A stretch of 64,000 nucleotides of DNA from a virus, in the IMG/VR virus record IMGVR_UViG_3300045789_000711, positions 1 through 64,000 of that record; one strand, written 5' to 3'. Position 1 is the first letter of the stretch. Each line of letters opens with the position of its first letter. Positions 42,877 through 50,735 of this stretch are shown here, one piece after another. A program made the translations under genes and the position numbers. The notes under the pieces are model-generated. The model saw only the letters and a program-made list of their open reading frames with translations, did no database searches and had not been told where the DNA came from.

Positions 42877-43563
42877 TTGAATAAAGAGCTAAAGCCAGTG
42901 TATGAGAATGGGTTGTGGCGCATTGATAACGAGTTTATAAAAGCTGATAGGCTTGAATCGCTTAAAGAGCTTAATGAAGCTATCAGGCACATAGAAGCTA
43001 AAACGCTTGCAGCCAATAACGCTATCGCTGGTGGCCTTTATGCTGCAGATATAATGCTTAGGTTGCCTGAGTATCGATTACCCCGCTTAAATTTGTATTC
43101 CCGTAACGGCCTAATTACCCCAGAACGCGCGTGGAAGATAGCCCGTGATACATGGATTAATCTTGATAAGGTTTACCCGTATCGTGACGGCTGGTTAGCT
43201 TTCTTTGCTGCCATGATGCCGACTCGTGATCTCTTCATGACGCCAAAAGAGTTAGAACACTTGGCCATGCTTCCTGATGAAATCAAAATATACCGTGGCT
43301 ATGACCGTGCGCTAAGTCGTGCAGGCATTAGCTGGTCAATGAGTAAGATGATTGCGTCACAGTATGCAAAGCGTTTTAAGTCTAAGAAGCTGGCCCAAGG
43401 CTTAGTTAAGAAAGCTGATGTCGTGGGTTACATTACGGCCCGTGGCCATCATGAGATAGTGTTGCGTTCGGAATTGGCAGTATTAAATCAACGGGCAGTG
43501 AATACCGTTCGCGGTGATGAGGCTATGCGCTGGTTAATGCTTGGTGATGGTCAGTTCTTATAG
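42877..43563 (+). CDS. Putative ADP-ribosyltransferase
   Basis: A 228-aa protein; TTG 42877 is favoured because GGAG is 9 nt before it (TTG 42871 is too close). Read from there, IKIYRGY gives Arg140-Gly141, GISWSMSK gives Ser-Trp-Ser 152-154 followed by a helix with SQYAKRF, and GHHEIVL gives Glu193. Order and spacing match the R-S-E triad of the arginine-type ADP-ribosyltransferases, to which phage T4 Alt and ModA belong. Such enzymes modify host RNA polymerase or other proteins at infection. The residue two before the Glu is His, not Gln/Glu, so target or activity may differ. Confidence 0.55.
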   Translation: MNKELKPVYENGLWRIDNEFIKADRLESLKELNEAIRHIEAKTLAANNAIAGGLYAADIMLRLPEYRLPRLNLYSRNGLITPERAWKIARDTWINLDKVYPYRDGWLAFFAAMMPTRDLFMTPKELEHLAMLPDEIKIYRGYDRALSRAGISWSMSKMIASQYAKRFKSKKLAQGLVKKADVVGYITARGHHEIVLRSELAVLNQRAVNTVRGDEAMRWLMLGDGQFL

Positions 43564-43588
43564 TTCGACGCCCTACCCCAGAAAGAAC

Positions 43589-43616
43589 AAAAGCCCTCTA
43601 CGAATAGAGGGCTTTT
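43589..43616 (+). terminator. Strong terminator
   Basis: Perfect 12-bp stem AAAAGCCCTCTA/TAGAGGGCTTTT with tetraloop CGAA. Confidence 0.88.
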
Positions 43617-43703
43617 GCATTTTTGGCAGTAGTCGCGGATCGGGTAATCCTTGATTACGGGAAGAAGATTAAACAAAAGCGTGGTTGCTGTCCAGTTCAG
43701 GAC

Positions 43704-43740
43704 AAAAAAAAGCCCAAACCAAAATAAAGCGGTCTGGGCT
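43704..43740 (-). terminator. Minus-strand terminator without a minus gene
   Basis: On the minus strand, AGCCCAGACC pairs with GGTTTGGGCT (one wobble) around a 10-nt loop and is followed by T residues. No minus-strand protein gene lies upstream of it, so it may end a small antisense RNA. Confidence 0.5.
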
Positions 43741-43876
43741 ACCTGTAGTCAGTTTCTAAGGGACAGAGAAGAAACAGGGCTACCTAATACAACACAACTA
43801 ATCGACGTTAATATCCTAACAATTTGATCTTAAGAAAGCTAGATAGCTACCATTTAGTTTTTTTAAGGGCTTCGTT

Positions 43877-44488
43877 ATGAGTGATACGCGCATTATCGCG
43901 GTGAGCCTTGCTGTTAAGGCTACGCCGCTTGTTGCTATGGCAACGGCCACCAGCAACGCTTTACATATTATTTCAATTGAAAAGCTACCTCGCAACGTCG
44001 CAAAAATTAAAGAGCGATTAGCAGAGCTTAAGGCTAAAGCTTCCGAGGTCGGTGCTGAGTTGGTGATTGAGGATCAATCGGGCCTGCTTTCCGGTTTTGG
44101 TCGGCCGCTTCGATTAGATGGTAAGGGTATCAACGGGCAACCTGTTTTAGTTGAAGCAATGGAGCGCTACAACGCATTAACCAATGTTGGTGCCATAACG
44201 TACCCAGAGCAAAACAAATCCAGCATGACGCTATCTAGAAGCCTTTATAACATCAAGCATTCTGATGGTGGCTCGGTGTCATACGTTATCGACTGGGAAC
44301 AACTGCGCGACGAGCAACGAGTGATGCTTATCTGCTTGCATGCCGCCTTATGCCAGAGCGTATTCAATACCGGATTTATTGACCAGATGTTTGCTCATGC
44401 TGCCCCAGTGCGCCTGCTTGAGTCGGACGATAGCAAGCCTAACCCAAGAGTTAATCTTGGTAATGGCGGCAAGGTGGTACTGCTATGA
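43877..44488 (+). CDS. Unknown protein at head of tail operon
   Basis: A 203-aa protein. A helix with KIKERLAELKAKASEVG precedes ELVIEDQSGLL, a pattern seen in RNase H-type folds, but the other acidic residues expected there are not clear. It is coupled to the baseplate-type gene that follows (4-nt overlap), so a virion assembly role is equally likely. Confidence 0.5.
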   Translation: MSDTRIIAVSLAVKATPLVAMATATSNALHIISIEKLPRNVAKIKERLAELKAKASEVGAELVIEDQSGLLSGFGRPLRLDGKGINGQPVLVEAMERYNALTNVGAITYPEQNKSSMTLSRSLYNIKHSDGGSVSYVIDWEQLRDEQRVMLICLHAALCQSVFNTGFIDQMFAHAAPVRLLESDDSKPNPRVNLGNGGKVVLL

Positions 44489-44814
44489 CGGATTCTGCTG
44501 TGACATCCCGCCTATCGGATGAAAAGATTGAAGATGTGATCATTCGTTCATACCTGTATCGAGACATCCTTAAGTCCATTCGTGAAAACTCGGTAACAAC
44601 GACTGCTTATGAGCTTAAGCACGATGAAAAGTACCGTCCTGACTTGGTTGCGTTCCGCGTCTATGGCAATACGGCCGCTCGCTGGTTGGTTAAGTTGCTA
44701 TGCGATACCGAAGACGAAGAACGTGCGCTACCCGTCGGTACCACAATCCGGTTCCCTGACATTGCCTACGTTCGTGAGCGCATTCGCCACTTTGAAAATG
44801 GCGGTGGTATCTAA
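44485..44814 (+). CDS. Putative baseplate wedge protein (gp53-like)
   Basis: A 109-aa protein. The block YRPDLVAFRVYGNTAARWLV followed by LPVGTTIRFPD resembles T4 gp53 and LysM-type tail proteins, where a Tyr-Gly pair and an L-P-G-x-x-I-x-x-P element recur. Overlaps both neighbours (4 nt and 1 nt). Role in the baseplate is inferred. Confidence 0.45.
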   Translation: MTDSAVTSRLSDEKIEDVIIRSYLYRDILKSIRENSVTTTAYELKHDEKYRPDLVAFRVYGNTAARWLVKLLCDTEDEERALPVGTTIRFPDIAYVRERIRHFENGGGI

Positions 44815-46031
44815 TGCCAGTCAGAAAAGCCAAGAAAAACGAGCAGGGGATATATGACACAAAAGGGCTTAATGAAGCTCAATTCATCATGGCCTTTAAT
44901 CGGATCAAGGTTGAGCAGAATGAAAAGCGTCGAGAGGGTAAACGAACGCTTAAGCCTAGAGCATTAACAAGGCGAACAACACAAGACATAGCCCGTCTTG
45001 GTAATAAGGCCGATGGCACCCCCTTTACCGTTGACGACCTTAAACGCTTTGAAAAGATGTCTAAACGCTTTTCTAAGCGTCGTGGTACCTCGCAAGGCAT
45101 TACTTACCTAGAGGTTATTTCTCGTGGCCGTGCTATCGACGTTAAGCGCGCAAACAATAACGTCTCTGATGGCTCGGGGATTTCAAAAGCTTCATTGATT
45201 GCGCTTAGGGGCGGCAATGTGGCCCATGTACGCGTTAAAGCATCGTCTAAGTCTAAACACCAAGAACACATGGTAAGAGTGCGCTTTGAAGAGTGGGACG
45301 ACTCTATGCGCAATGCTGGTGGCCATGGCAAAGATAATGACGATGGCTTTATGGCGGCGGTTAAGGCTTCGTGTCGTGGCCGTATGTCCTTTGATTGTGA
45401 TTGCGGCCGTTACCAGTATTGGTATCGATACTTGGCCACGCTTGGCAATTACCAGTTATCACCCCCTAAAGAGTTCGCTTACACCAAGATACGTAACCCT
45501 AATTTGGTCGGTGTTGCCTGTAAGCACGTCACCAAAGCGCTAACCATGCTGCAAAGTCCGACTTGGCATAAACCCTTGTCGCTACAAATGCGCTTACAAG
45601 CGACACGTAACGGCTATGGCGATGATTACCGCAAGAACACCTATTTCAGCAAAGAAGAGCAAAAGGCCGCGAATAAAAACCGCAAGCTGACCGTCAATCA
45701 AGACAAAGCCCGTGAAGACTATAAGCGCTATATCTCACGACTTGGTGCTATTCAGCGAAAGCTAAAAGAAAACCCAGAGGCTAACAAGGCGATCCGTGAG
45801 CAGCTTAAACAGGTCAAGTCTGACCGTTCCAAATTGGCTAAAGAAAACACCCAGCTCAAGAAGCGTAACGCCCAGTTAGAGCAGATGGCCCGTGACGCTA
45901 TGCGAGTAAAGCTGAGTTCATTTATTGATGGTGCCAAGGTGGCAGGCTTAAGCGAGAGCAAGGCCGTTGACGCCTTTGCCAAGGCTAACAAGCTTACCCC
46001 CGAAGCGATTAAAAATCTAAGAGGTAAGTAA
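44814..46031 (+). CDS. Unknown structural-cluster protein with zinc-like site
   Basis: A 405-aa basic protein. Residues about 195-245 hold FDCDCGRYQYWYRY and VGVACKHV, a C-x-C...C-x-H arrangement like a SWIM zinc finger. About 285-360 is a Lys/Glu/Gln coiled coil. It is fused by start-stop overlap to both neighbours, so it is made with baseplate proteins. No family recognised; nucleic-acid contact is possible. Confidence 0.5.
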   Translation: MPVRKAKKNEQGIYDTKGLNEAQFIMAFNRIKVEQNEKRREGKRTLKPRALTRRTTQDIARLGNKADGTPFTVDDLKRFEKMSKRFSKRRGTSQGITYLEVISRGRAIDVKRANNNVSDGSGISKASLIALRGGNVAHVRVKASSKSKHQEHMVRVRFEEWDDSMRNAGGHGKDNDDGFMAAVKASCRGRMSFDCDCGRYQYWYRYLATLGNYQLSPPKEFAYTKIRNPNLVGVACKHVTKALTMLQSPTWHKPLSLQMRLQATRNGYGDDYRKNTYFSKEEQKAANKNRKLTVNQDKAREDYKRYISRLGAIQRKLKENPEANKAIREQLKQVKSDRSKLAKENTQLKKRNAQLEQMARDAMRVKLSSFIDGAKVAGLSESKAVDAFAKANKLTPEAIKNLRGK

Positions 46032-46663
46032 TGCCAGAGTTAACGCCAATGAAGCCTAAAGGGGCTGGCCATGATGCGTATACAAACAGAGTGCGCCAAG
46101 ACTGGGCCGCAGTGATTAAAGCTCATCCTGAGCGCTTTGATGCGCTATTACACAAGACCATAACGCATGAGGTAGCCGAAGCAGACGATCCCGCACTGTT
46201 TGGTAACGTCAACGAGCAGGTATCAGACATTGCTTATCAGGATCCCGTGTTGGTGTCGGCTGTTGAATCAAGCGGTGATGATGATGCCTTTATCAGTTCC
46301 TTTGATGGTGATGAGTCCATGGGGTACGGGGAAACGGCCATGATGATTATGCGCCTATCTGAATTTGATGTGCCGGAGGGGTCTATTGTCGAGTTTTTAG
46401 TGTCGCTATCTGATGGTGAGGTGCAACGCCAGTATTGGTATGTGCATCACTCGACCTCGCTTGGAAGTCCCGCCATTGGTTCAATTCACTATTGCATCCC
46501 GTGTGGTGATATCGAGCAGATAACGCTACCGGATATCAGCGAACCCGCACCGATTACCGAACCGATTACCGAACCTATTACCGAACCGGAACCCGCACCG
46601 ATTACCGAACCGGAACCCGAGGCCACCAGCACAGAGCCAAACGGCGCGCTATTTTCAGTTTAG
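46031..46663 (+). CDS. Unknown protein with Pro/Glu/Thr repeats
   Basis: A 210-aa acidic protein. The end (about 170-202) consists of EPIT/TEPE repeats encoded by near-repeated DNA at 46548-46620, likely a flexible linker or surface stalk. The first 160 residues are mixed alpha/beta. Its start overlaps the gene before it. Confidence 0.5.
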   Translation: MPELTPMKPKGAGHDAYTNRVRQDWAAVIKAHPERFDALLHKTITHEVAEADDPALFGNVNEQVSDIAYQDPVLVSAVESSGDDDAFISSFDGDESMGYGETAMMIMRLSEFDVPEGSIVEFLVSLSDGEVQRQYWYVHHSTSLGSPAIGSIHYCIPCGDIEQITLPDISEPAPITEPITEPITEPEPAPITEPEPEATSTEPNGALFSV

Positions 46664-46671
46664 AGGTTGTG

Positions 46672-47451
46672 ATGAGTACAGAATTAGAGATCCCCATTGT
46701 TGATATAGTTGTTAATACTGAGTCCGGTGAGCGTTACATATCCGATATTGGGGATATTGACGTTGGCTTTGGTAACTTTTTGTATCGGTTGCTCGACGGG
46801 CTTCGAGATATGAAGCCTGTGAAGTCGGCACCGTTTTATCAGTACACCCAGCGAGAGGGTAAGAAAAAGCTTTATGTGGCCACTGAAACAGATCCTAAGC
46901 GATTCGTTCGCATTGTTCGCAATCGCTTCTTTCCTAAGACGGATAGCAAGCAGATCCAAAGTGATCGCTCAACCTTGCCATTGGTTTACTTTCATCGCGT
47001 TCTGGGCTTCGACCAGTCAGTGACAGGTGAAGAAATCATAGAGAAAGACGTCGGGGCCATTTACGCAGAAGACGGCACTAAGGCCGCTATTGTTGATTCA
47101 TTGCCTGCAACGCTCAATTACATGGTTTATGTGCTTGCTTGGGATATGCCAACACTAGACAAGCTGGTGGCGGGGCTAACCTCTTCACTGGTCACAAGTA
47201 GTCGTGAGTTTCATTATCCAACGGATGTTATGGGCCATAGTGATGATGTTCAGGCCGCTATAACACCCGCTAATTCACTGTCATGGACGGACTTAAGCCC
47301 AGCCAATACAGAAGACCGTTTATTGGTTTATCAGGGGATGGTTGAAGTTAAGGCTCGTTACTTTCAAGCCAGATGCATTACCCAGTCAACGCTACGTTTC
47401 AAGCTTACGAGTCCAGTACCTATGTATGGAGTGAATAATCATGGCTTCTGA
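46672..47451 (+). CDS. Putative tail completion or sheath-stabilising protein
   Basis: A 259-aa protein from ATG 46672. The middle, with PLVYFHRVLGFDQS and LPATLNYMVYVLAWDMPTLD, loosely resembles T4 gp15-type tail terminators, which cap the sheath. It overlaps the hub gene by 11 nt. The family link is weak; the structural role follows from context. Confidence 0.4.
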   Translation: MSTELEIPIVDIVVNTESGERYISDIGDIDVGFGNFLYRLLDGLRDMKPVKSAPFYQYTQREGKKKLYVATETDPKRFVRIVRNRFFPKTDSKQIQSDRSTLPLVYFHRVLGFDQSVTGEEIIEKDVGAIYAEDGTKAAIVDSLPATLNYMVYVLAWDMPTLDKLVAGLTSSLVTSSREFHYPTDVMGHSDDVQAAITPANSLSWTDLSPANTEDRLLVYQGMVEVKARYFQARCITQSTLRFKLTSPVPMYGVNNHGF

Positions 47452-48424
47452 TGTCTTTTTGCAAAAGCTCATCATTGATGGTGAGGACGTGGGCGCTCAT
47501 TCCGTGCTGAGTATCACTTACATTGAACGGCTTAATTTAACTTGCCCTAAGTTGATGCTGAAAATCGTTGATCGTCAAAAGGTATTCCAAGATAACGCCA
47601 AGCTACAAGACGGCGCGCGTTTGGAGCTGGTGCTTGGTGATGCTACCGGACGAGGTGAAGAGCTATTCAAAGAGGCGTTTATTATTGGCGCTAACTGGGA
47701 AGTTGAGAATGACGCGCTAATGGTTGAGGCCATGCAAGAGGACATCTACCGGATTAAACAGCCTGTAGCTGTCCCTATGTTCTTTGTGAATAAGACGGTT
47801 AAGCAGATCTTAGGTGCCATATTCCCAAACCATGACATTGTGATGAGCGGCTATGAGTTTAAGTACACGTACCACGTACTGACTGGGGCCACTATTTCAA
47901 TGATGCTAGAACGCCTTAAATGGGATGCTGGGGCTGAAATCTATTTAATGCGTGGCAAGGTCTACTTTACGTTGCTTAAGTCGTTCAGCGACAAGGCAGA
48001 TTCGTTTCAGTTCGATTATCAGCGCAACTCTTCGAGTAACCCGACCATTATTGAGTACAAACGCAATAACCCGCGTGGTGCAGTGCTTAGGCGTGAGGCT
48101 CGGGATTATATGTGTTGGGACAGAACGCGGGGCATGATCAAGTTGGTCACGGGCAAGCCTCGGGAGTTCTTACCGTTCACTCATGAGTCTCATATCAAAA
48201 ACCATAACCTGAGTATTATCCCCATGATGGAATGCACCTTAGCGGGTGACGGCCGTTTCACGCCTGCCATGATGATTAAATTTGAGTTAAACAGAGCGCT
48301 AAAAGATTCAATCATTGATGAGTCGGTACCGTCACGCCAGCTTATGAGTGGCGTTCGTCACTTCCAAGAGGGCATGAAATACGTGTGTGCGTGTGAATTT
48401 AGTGAGGTTGTAGATGCAAACTAA
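47441..48424 (+). CDS. Baseplate hub protein (gp27/GpD-like)
   Basis: A 327-aa protein, strand-rich, beginning with LQKLIIDGEDV and a repeat of short strands, with VKQILGAIFPNHDIVM, TYHVLTGATISMMLERL and GAEIYLMRGKVYFT typical of the hub fold that binds the spike (T4 gp27, P2 gpD). It overlaps the spike gene by 11 nt, as these two often do. Confidence is fair from order and pattern. Confidence 0.6.
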   Translation: MASDVFLQKLIIDGEDVGAHSVLSITYIERLNLTCPKLMLKIVDRQKVFQDNAKLQDGARLELVLGDATGRGEELFKEAFIIGANWEVENDALMVEAMQEDIYRIKQPVAVPMFFVNKTVKQILGAIFPNHDIVMSGYEFKYTYHVLTGATISMMLERLKWDAGAEIYLMRGKVYFTLLKSFSDKADSFQFDYQRNSSSNPTIIEYKRNNPRGAVLRREARDYMCWDRTRGMIKLVTGKPREFLPFTHESHIKNHNLSIIPMMECTLAGDGRFTPAMMIKFELNRALKDSIIDESVPSRQLMSGVRHFQEGMKYVCACEFSEVVDAN

Positions 48425-49187
48425 TATCAGTAATTCTTTATTGTTCGGTGCATACCGTTGTGTTGTTGAAGATATCGCGCACCCAGACGGGTTAATGCTG
48501 GCCCGTGTTCGTATCTTAGGTGAGTGGGATAACGTGAACTTGGTTAACTTGCCATGGGCTGAATACATGCTACCTGTTGGCGCTCGACCTAATGACGGTG
48601 AGTTTAGGCCTGCACAAAAGGGCGATTATGTCTGGTGTGAGTTTGACCGTGGCGATAGTCGTTACCCGATCATCAAAGGCTCATGTTTTTATGCGCCTAA
48701 TGGTGTGCCAAATCTACCGCACGAATCATTTGCTGGTGGCCAGTCATTCACACACAAGCGCACAGCGGCCCAGCCAGTGCCGGACAGTGCCAAGTATCAC
48801 CGCGATATGGTATCGACTCAGTTCAACTTTATGATTGAACGTACCGCCACCGGAGCGCTAAGGGCTACGCATAAACCAACGGGTACCGCTATCGAGATAA
48901 CCAAAGATGGCCAGATGGTGCTGCATTCAGAAAATGATTCGTTTGAGTCAACAACACATAACAAATTGCTTGAAGCTGATCTGCAGATCACCGTCATAGG
49001 TAAGAAGCAGATTTCAATCACGTCAGTAGAGGCCAATGTAAAAGTTAATGCAGCCACCGAATGCACTATTGACGCCCCAAAGATTAAGTTTAATGGCGGC
49101 AGTCCAATCGTGACCACAGCGCATATCTGTCATTTTACAGGTACACCCCACGGTGATGGCTCAAGCACATGTACGGCAGGTAAGTAA
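48414..49187 (+). CDS. Central spike protein (gp5/GpV-like, OB fold)
   Basis: A 257-aa protein. Residues about 14-90 are an OB fold with ARVRILGEW and PAQKGDYVWCEFDRGD followed by YPIIKGSCF, the characteristic motif of VgrG/gp5/GpV spikes. The rest is a repetitive strand region (about 140-225) for a beta-helix, ending with AHICHFTGTPHGDGS, which may hold a metal ion at the tip. It would pierce the outer membrane. Confidence 0.7.
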   Translation: MQTNISNSLLFGAYRCVVEDIAHPDGLMLARVRILGEWDNVNLVNLPWAEYMLPVGARPNDGEFRPAQKGDYVWCEFDRGDSRYPIIKGSCFYAPNGVPNLPHESFAGGQSFTHKRTAAQPVPDSAKYHRDMVSTQFNFMIERTATGALRATHKPTGTAIEITKDGQMVLHSENDSFESTTHNKLLEADLQITVIGKKQISITSVEANVKVNAATECTIDAPKIKFNGGSPIVTTAHICHFTGTPHGDGSSTCTAGK

Positions 49188-49750
49188 TGCCGTTAAGTAT
49201 TGGCACGATGGAATGGCGCATCAATGACCGCCTAAAGAGCAGAGGCCTTAATCTTGATGGTGAGCATGCTCGCGTTGGTGTTTTGTCATTGGCGGTGGCC
49301 ACAGGCGTTGTTAATGAGATTTTATCGACGGCTAAAGTTATTGTTCCTACGCATGCTGGTGGCACTTATCCGGTTACAGGGCTTTCTGCTAGCGGTATGA
49401 GCGCCAAGATAAAAGCCTCGCTAGTATCACAGGGATTTGTTTATGGGGGCTTTTCTCGGGCGAACGTGATCAACGAGGCCATATCAAGCGCTGTAACAAG
49501 TGAGATTTTAGGCAAATGTACCGTCACTATTCCTTATGACGGTTCGGGTCAATTCTCGATAGTTGGCATGGATATGACAGCCTTAACGCTTGCTATCGAG
49601 GCTGAACTATCATCGCACGGCTTTAACCTTGGATCGGCAGATAGCGGCTTAATGGCTTCTTCTGTCAGTTATGGAGTGACGACAACCATGAACGTTGATG
49701 GCGTTGTTAATGGTGGCTTTGCTGGTGGCGGTGTGTTCCCAGTGCTTTAG
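49187..49750 (+). CDS. Three-repeat tail protein, unknown
   Basis: A 187-aa protein composed of three about 60-residue repeats. Each has a helix ending in a LxSxGF/LNL motif, a helix, and the pattern EILxxxxVxxP with a Gly-rich turn and P/I-V-x-G (for example TYPVTGL, QFSIVGM). The third copy is most diverged. It overlaps the spike gene and ends the hub-spike unit. It may cap or chaperone the spike. Confidence 0.55.
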   Translation: MPLSIGTMEWRINDRLKSRGLNLDGEHARVGVLSLAVATGVVNEILSTAKVIVPTHAGGTYPVTGLSASGMSAKIKASLVSQGFVYGGFSRANVINEAISSAVTSEILGKCTVTIPYDGSGQFSIVGMDMTALTLAIEAELSSHGFNLGSADSGLMASSVSYGVTTTMNVDGVVNGGFAGGGVFPVL

Positions 49751-49812
49751 TCAAATCACGAACAAACTTACGAACAACCTTAAAAAGTTACGAACAAGCA
49801 TTACGGATACAC

Positions 49813-49844
49813 AAAACCCACAGGCCAACGCTTGTGGGTTTTTT
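49813..49844 (+). terminator. Terminator after hub-spike unit
   Basis: AAAACCCACA/TGTGGGTTTT stem and T run. Confidence 0.8.
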
Positions 49845-49853
49845 ATTGAGGTT

Positions 49854-50111
49854 TTATGCATGAGCCGCTTTGTATATTAGTTCCGACACTTCACAAAAGC
49901 GGTTGTCAAAGTCGCTGATAGTAGAGGCGTTATTGGCTGCTAGCTCACATTTTATTGCTGCGGTTCTTACTGGGCCTTTGTGTTCGTATTCTGGCAGGGC
50001 TTGAAGTGCCGCCATTAATTCCCCTGCTGCCGTTCTTCTGCGCGACACTCTTTCGCTATCGTTAGCAAAAATACTGTAAGCGTTGCTGTTTCTGATTACT
50101 GAAAGGTTCAT
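49854..50111 (-). CDS. Small protein in reverse regulator pair
   Basis: An 85-aa mostly helical protein with a basic SRRRTAAGEL segment. It lies downstream of the helix-turn-helix gene at 50302 on the same strand, separated by 20 nt. No family recognised. Confidence 0.45.
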   Translation of the reverse strand: MNLSVIRNSNAYSIFANDSERVSRRRTAAGELMAALQALPEYEHKGPVRTAAIKCELAANNASTISDFDNRFCEVSELIYKAAHA

Positions 50112-50131
50112 ATTTAGTTTTCCTATTAGGT

Positions 50132-50302
50132 TTATTTTTTATCGGGCATTCCGTTGATGGCGTCTATGTCACGCTGTTTCCCTGCACTGGCTACCCGAGA
50201 CATTTGTCGCTCTGAGATCCCCCAGCGTTTCGCTATATCTTCAAACTTCCAGCCTTTGCCATTGGCTATTTCTTGGATCTTGGTAATTCTCTTTCCCGTC
50301 AT
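50132..50302 (-). CDS. Small helix-turn-helix regulator
   Basis: A 56-residue frame on the minus strand with GKGWKFEDIAKRWGISERQM, a textbook helix-turn-helix, and a basic end. AAGGTAG precedes the ATG. It is the first of two reverse-strand genes between the spike unit and the capsid gene, so it may regulate the late block. Confidence 0.6.
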   Translation of the reverse strand: MTGKRITKIQEIANGKGWKFEDIAKRWGISERQMSRVASAGKQRDIDAINGMPDKK

Positions 50303-50735
50303 TTATGGCTACCTTATCACATTCGCTTTACCCGTCAAATATGTCTAGTATATATTTTATTGCTGATATTGAAAGTTGAATATTAATAATTCTCTAGCGG
50401 ATACTAAAACGGTTACGTTACGTGTTACGAATACAGTTACGCAAAACCCACAAACCCATGCTTGTGGTTTTTTTTTGCCTCGCAGAAAGTCCACCAGCGT
50501 TAGCGCCTAACACTTCATTAAAAACGACAATCGTTAGCGCGTTAAAAATCAAATAAGTATCAGATAAAAAAGAATTTTTCTTAATTCCCCGTTTTTTTGA
50601 TTTAGCCCTATTGCCGCTCATAGACTCGCGCATGTTAGGGGGCTGTCCCCTGAAAAAATCGTTAGGGGATAGCCGCGACAAAAGCGCGCGCCATTCACAA
50701 CAAACCTAACCAAACTTGAATCAAGGAAAAAAAAG
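50303..50735. promoter_or_regulatory. Capsid gene leader region
   Basis: 433 bases without a gene. A terminator-like hairpin (50443-50477) is followed by an A+T-rich stretch, then TTAGGGG at 50635-50641 and 50662-50668. Between them a GGGG/CCCC hairpin (about 50638-50651) sits in what would be the capsid mRNA leader. AAGGAAAAAAAAG is the ribosome site of the capsid gene. Confidence 0.5.
50443..50477 (+). terminator. Terminator before capsid leader
   Basis: AAAACCCACAA pairs with TTGTGGTTTT, with one bulged C, followed by T residues. Confidence 0.65.

Larger units (their letters stand above)
43564..43876. promoter_or_regulatory. Control region before the tail gene block
   Basis: 313 bases: terminator, then TTTTTGGCAGT (43620-43630) with GGATCGGGTA (43637-43646), a small GTCC/GGAC hairpin, a minus-strand terminator (43704-43740), and an ATATCCTAAC box (43811-43820) 57 nt before the next gene. 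Gene content is doubtful: a TTG-started frame of under 60 codons from 43651 is open but overlaps the minus terminator. Confidence 0.5.

Noticed and set aside
43651-43826. Short frame from TTG in the gap after the ART gene
   Set aside because: It is under 60 codons, starts at TTG, and overlaps a minus-strand terminator; too weak to list as a gene.
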